Positions 5,534-7,205 of a stretch of 7,205 nt of DNA are shown here, piece after piece. The translations under genes were made by a program, and so were the position numbers. This DNA comes from SZUA-521 sp041738285 (GTDB lineage: Bacteria; Pseudomonadota; Gammaproteobacteria; Pseudomonadales; Azotimanducaceae): NCBI GenBank assembly GCA_041738285.1, contig JBGSQB010000010.1:1-7205 (forward strand), given 5' to 3'. The notes under the pieces were generated by a model. It ran no database searches. It was given only the letters and a program-made list of their open reading frames with translations, and had not been told where the DNA came from. Within the stretch, counting starts at the first letter, position 1, and each line of letters opens with the position of its first letter.

Positions 5534-7205
5534 GCGCATTGCAGGTCGATGTACTGGAAATCGTCGTACTCGTCGCCTGATTTCACGTAGCGCATGTTGA
5601 GTCCGGCGCGCCGCCCCGGTGTGTTGCTGGCATCGCTGCCGTGGAGCAGCCATGAATCGAAGATGTAAAACTCGCCCGGTTCGAGTTCGAACGTGAATGC
5701 TTGCTCGAGATCGTCGGCAGCAATCTCGCCCTTCTCGACCAGCTCCGCGCGGATGCGTTTGTCGAAGTCGCCAACCAGGCGTTTGTGCGTTCCCGGCAGC
5801 ACCTTGACCGCACCGTTCTCTGCTGTCACACGGTCGAGCGCCATCCAGCACGTCACCGAGGGCACCGGCGCGCCGTCCGGGTAATAGCCACCGTTGGTTG
5901 GACCGACATCCTGATGCCAGGCGACCGCAGCATTGTGTCCGGGTACCTTCACCACGAATCGACTCTTGAACAGCGCGACCTTCGGCTGGCGCAACAACTG
6001 CGCAGCGCGATTGACCACCGACGGATGCGAACAGATCTCGAAGACGCGCGGCTCGCTCAAATGCAGATTGCGGCCCTTCTTCACCGGTATGTCGATGCCT
6101 TCCCAGTCGGCGTCGCAGCGAAACGGTCCGAGAAATCCGTTGTCATCGAAGAACGCGACCTCTTCGGGTGACAGCTGATAGACATTGGACTGCGCCGTGC
6201 GTCGCGAGGCTTGCGCGCGCAAGCTCGCGAACCGCTCCGAATGGCGCCAGAACGCATCACGTCGACCGCCGTAGTATCGTTCCAGCACGTCGTCCATGAT
6301 CGCCGCGGTACGCAGCGCGGCAGCAGGCGTCGCCGGACCGGCGTCGGTTCCGATCGCGTCGACGACGTGGGTTAGCAGGGGCACATGCGTGCGCGATTCC
6401 GACGCAAACGGCACACGGCGGTGGATCGGTCGATTCAGCCGCGCGTAAATCAAACCCATCGCGCGCGCCCCGACGCTTTGCGCGCGACTCGCATCGGCAT
6501 CGGGCGCAAGCTCGAGCGCAATCGGCCCAGTCGTCGACATGGCAGCCATGCGCAGGCGTCCGTGCAGCCCTTCGATGACGAGCTCATCACGGTTCTCTGG
6601 GGCGGCGAAGTTCCAGCTTGCACTGCCGACGATGCCACGCTCGGACTCGAACGAAATCGCCACCACGTCTTCGGTGTCGTGACTCGGCAGGACATTGCGA
6701 ACCGCACTGCCAGTGATGGTCAGGGGGCCAAACCAGTCATCGAACAAGTCGAGGACATGACCGGCGAGATCATAGAAGTGACCGCCGCCACTGTCTGCCG
6801 ACAGACGAAACGTGCGGGCGCGCGGTGGCTTCGCCAGTCGATAGTCGACGCTGACGATCGATCCCAATTCACCGGAGCGAATGATGTCCCGCACTGCCTG
6901 GAAGCGAGGCAGGTACCTGCGATAGTAGGCAACGAACAGCGGCTGCCCGGCGCGCGCGAACGCATCACTCATGTGCGCAAGTTCTGTCGCCGATCGACCT
7001 GCGGGCTTCTCGACGAGACACGCCTTGCCGGCTGCCGCAACGGCCAGCGCGTATTCGAGATGGTGTTGTGGCGGCGTCGCGATGTACACCGCGGTTACAT
7101 CCGGATGCGCGATCAGGGCGTGCGCGTCGGTCGTCGCGAACGACGCACCGAGTGCCTGTGCGGCGCGCGTGAGTGCGTCCGCGTCACGGCGCATGACGCC
7201 AACCA
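5494..7205 (-). CDS. Fusion: Gfo/Idh/MocA oxidoreductase + PhyH-type Fe(II)/2OG dioxygenase, 5' end missing
   Basis: One open frame enters from the window edge (residues VGV precede the ATG at 7194), so the true start and the GxGxxG NAD(P)-binding loop lie beyond 7205. Counting from that ATG, the first ~310 residues are a Gfo/Idh/MocA dehydrogenase: VYIATPPQHH at 36-45, catalytic EKP at 62-64, YYRRYLPRF at 90-98, and GGGHFYDLAGH at 136-146 with the D142/H146 pair. Residues ~335-566 are a phytanoyl-CoA-dioxygenase-like domain: LSPEEVAFFDDNGFLG at 341-356, iron ligands HQD at 427-429 and distal His518, and Arg529 as the likely 2-oxoglutarate contact. Both active sites look intact. No stop, frameshift sign or evident internal restart lies in the linker (~303-336). 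The first half would oxidise or reduce a sugar or polyol, the second hydroxylate or oxidise an organic substrate; neither is known. It converges on the sulfotransferase gene. Confidence 0.85.
   Translation of the reverse strand, partial: VGVMRRDADALTRAAQALGASFATTDAHALIAHPDVTAVYIATPPQHHLEYALAVAAAGKACLVEKPAGRSATELAHMSDAFARAGQPLFVAYYRRYLPRFQAVRDIIRSGELGSIVSVDYRLAKPPRARTFRLSADSGGGHFYDLAGHVLDLFDDWFGPLTITGSAVRNVLPSHDTEDVVAISFESERGIVGSASWNFAAPENRDELVIEGLHGRLRMAAMSTTGPIALELAPDADASRAQSVGARAMGLIYARLNRPIHRRVPFASESRTHVPLLTHVVDAIGTDAGPATPAAALRTAAIMDDVLERYYGGRRDAFWRHSERFASLRAQASRRTAQSNVYQLSPEEVAFFDDNGFLGPFRCDADWEGIDIPVKKGRNLHLSEPRVFEICSHPSVVNRAAQLLRQPKVALFKSRFVVKVPGHNAAVAWHQDVGPTNGGYYPDGAPVPSVTCWMALDRVTAENGAVKVLPGTHKRLVGDFDKRIRAELVEKGEIAADDLEQAFTFELEPGEFYIFDSWLLHGSDASNTPGRRAGLNMRYVKSGDEYDDFQYIDLQCAQVDAGGAGIVRS

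Noticed and set aside
5141..5851. 236-codon minus-strand open frame across the sulfotransferase and fusion-gene ends
   Set aside because: It overlaps two genes with intact catalytic motifs in other frames, and its translation is low-complexity and arginine-rich.

Overview
The window is visibly GC-rich bacterial DNA, densely coding and with almost no intergenic space. The gene families (ELM1-like, TAM41-like, CpdA-like metallophosphoesterase, PAPS sulfotransferase) suggest a proteobacterium, probably alpha or gamma. That placement is inference from family content only. No RNA genes, CRISPR arrays, phage genes or complete insertion sequences are visible.

Layout. Positions 1-697 (+) hold the 3' part of a MobA-like nucleotidyltransferase gene whose start lies before the window. 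Positions 686-1585 (-) hold a calcineurin-like metallophosphoesterase that overlaps it tail to tail by 12 nt. The divergent gap 1586-1838 is mostly filled by a 184-bp palindromic, MITE-like element (1648-1831), which ends 7 nt before the next start codon. From 1839 there is a tight + strand operon: a diacylglycerol-kinase-family lipid kinase (1839-2780), a TAM41/Mmp37-like phosphatidate cytidylyltransferase (2777-3709) and an ELM1-family protein (3706-4773). Both joints are 4-nt ATGA overlaps. After 49 nt comes a small PAPS-type sulfotransferase (4823-5533). Converging on it with a 40-nt overlap is a long minus-strand gene (5494 to beyond 7205) that fuses a Gfo/Idh/MocA oxidoreductase to a PhyH-type Fe(II)/2-oxoglutarate dioxygenase.

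How the genes may work together (inference). The lipid kinase would make phosphatidic acid and the TAM41-like enzyme would turn it into CDP-diacylglycerol. The MobA-like nucleotidyltransferase could activate or make a phosphorylated headgroup, and the ELM1-like protein, which has GT-B-like features, could glycosylate the lipid. The sulfotransferase and the dehydrogenase-dioxygenase fusion would be tailoring enzymes for the sugar, polyol or acyl part. The locus therefore looks like a pathway for an unusual, possibly sulfated, phospho- or glycolipid. It places two families best known from mitochondria (TAM41 and ELM1) next to each other. The expected partner, a CDP-alcohol phosphatidyltransferase, is not in the window and would be looked for just upstream of position 1.
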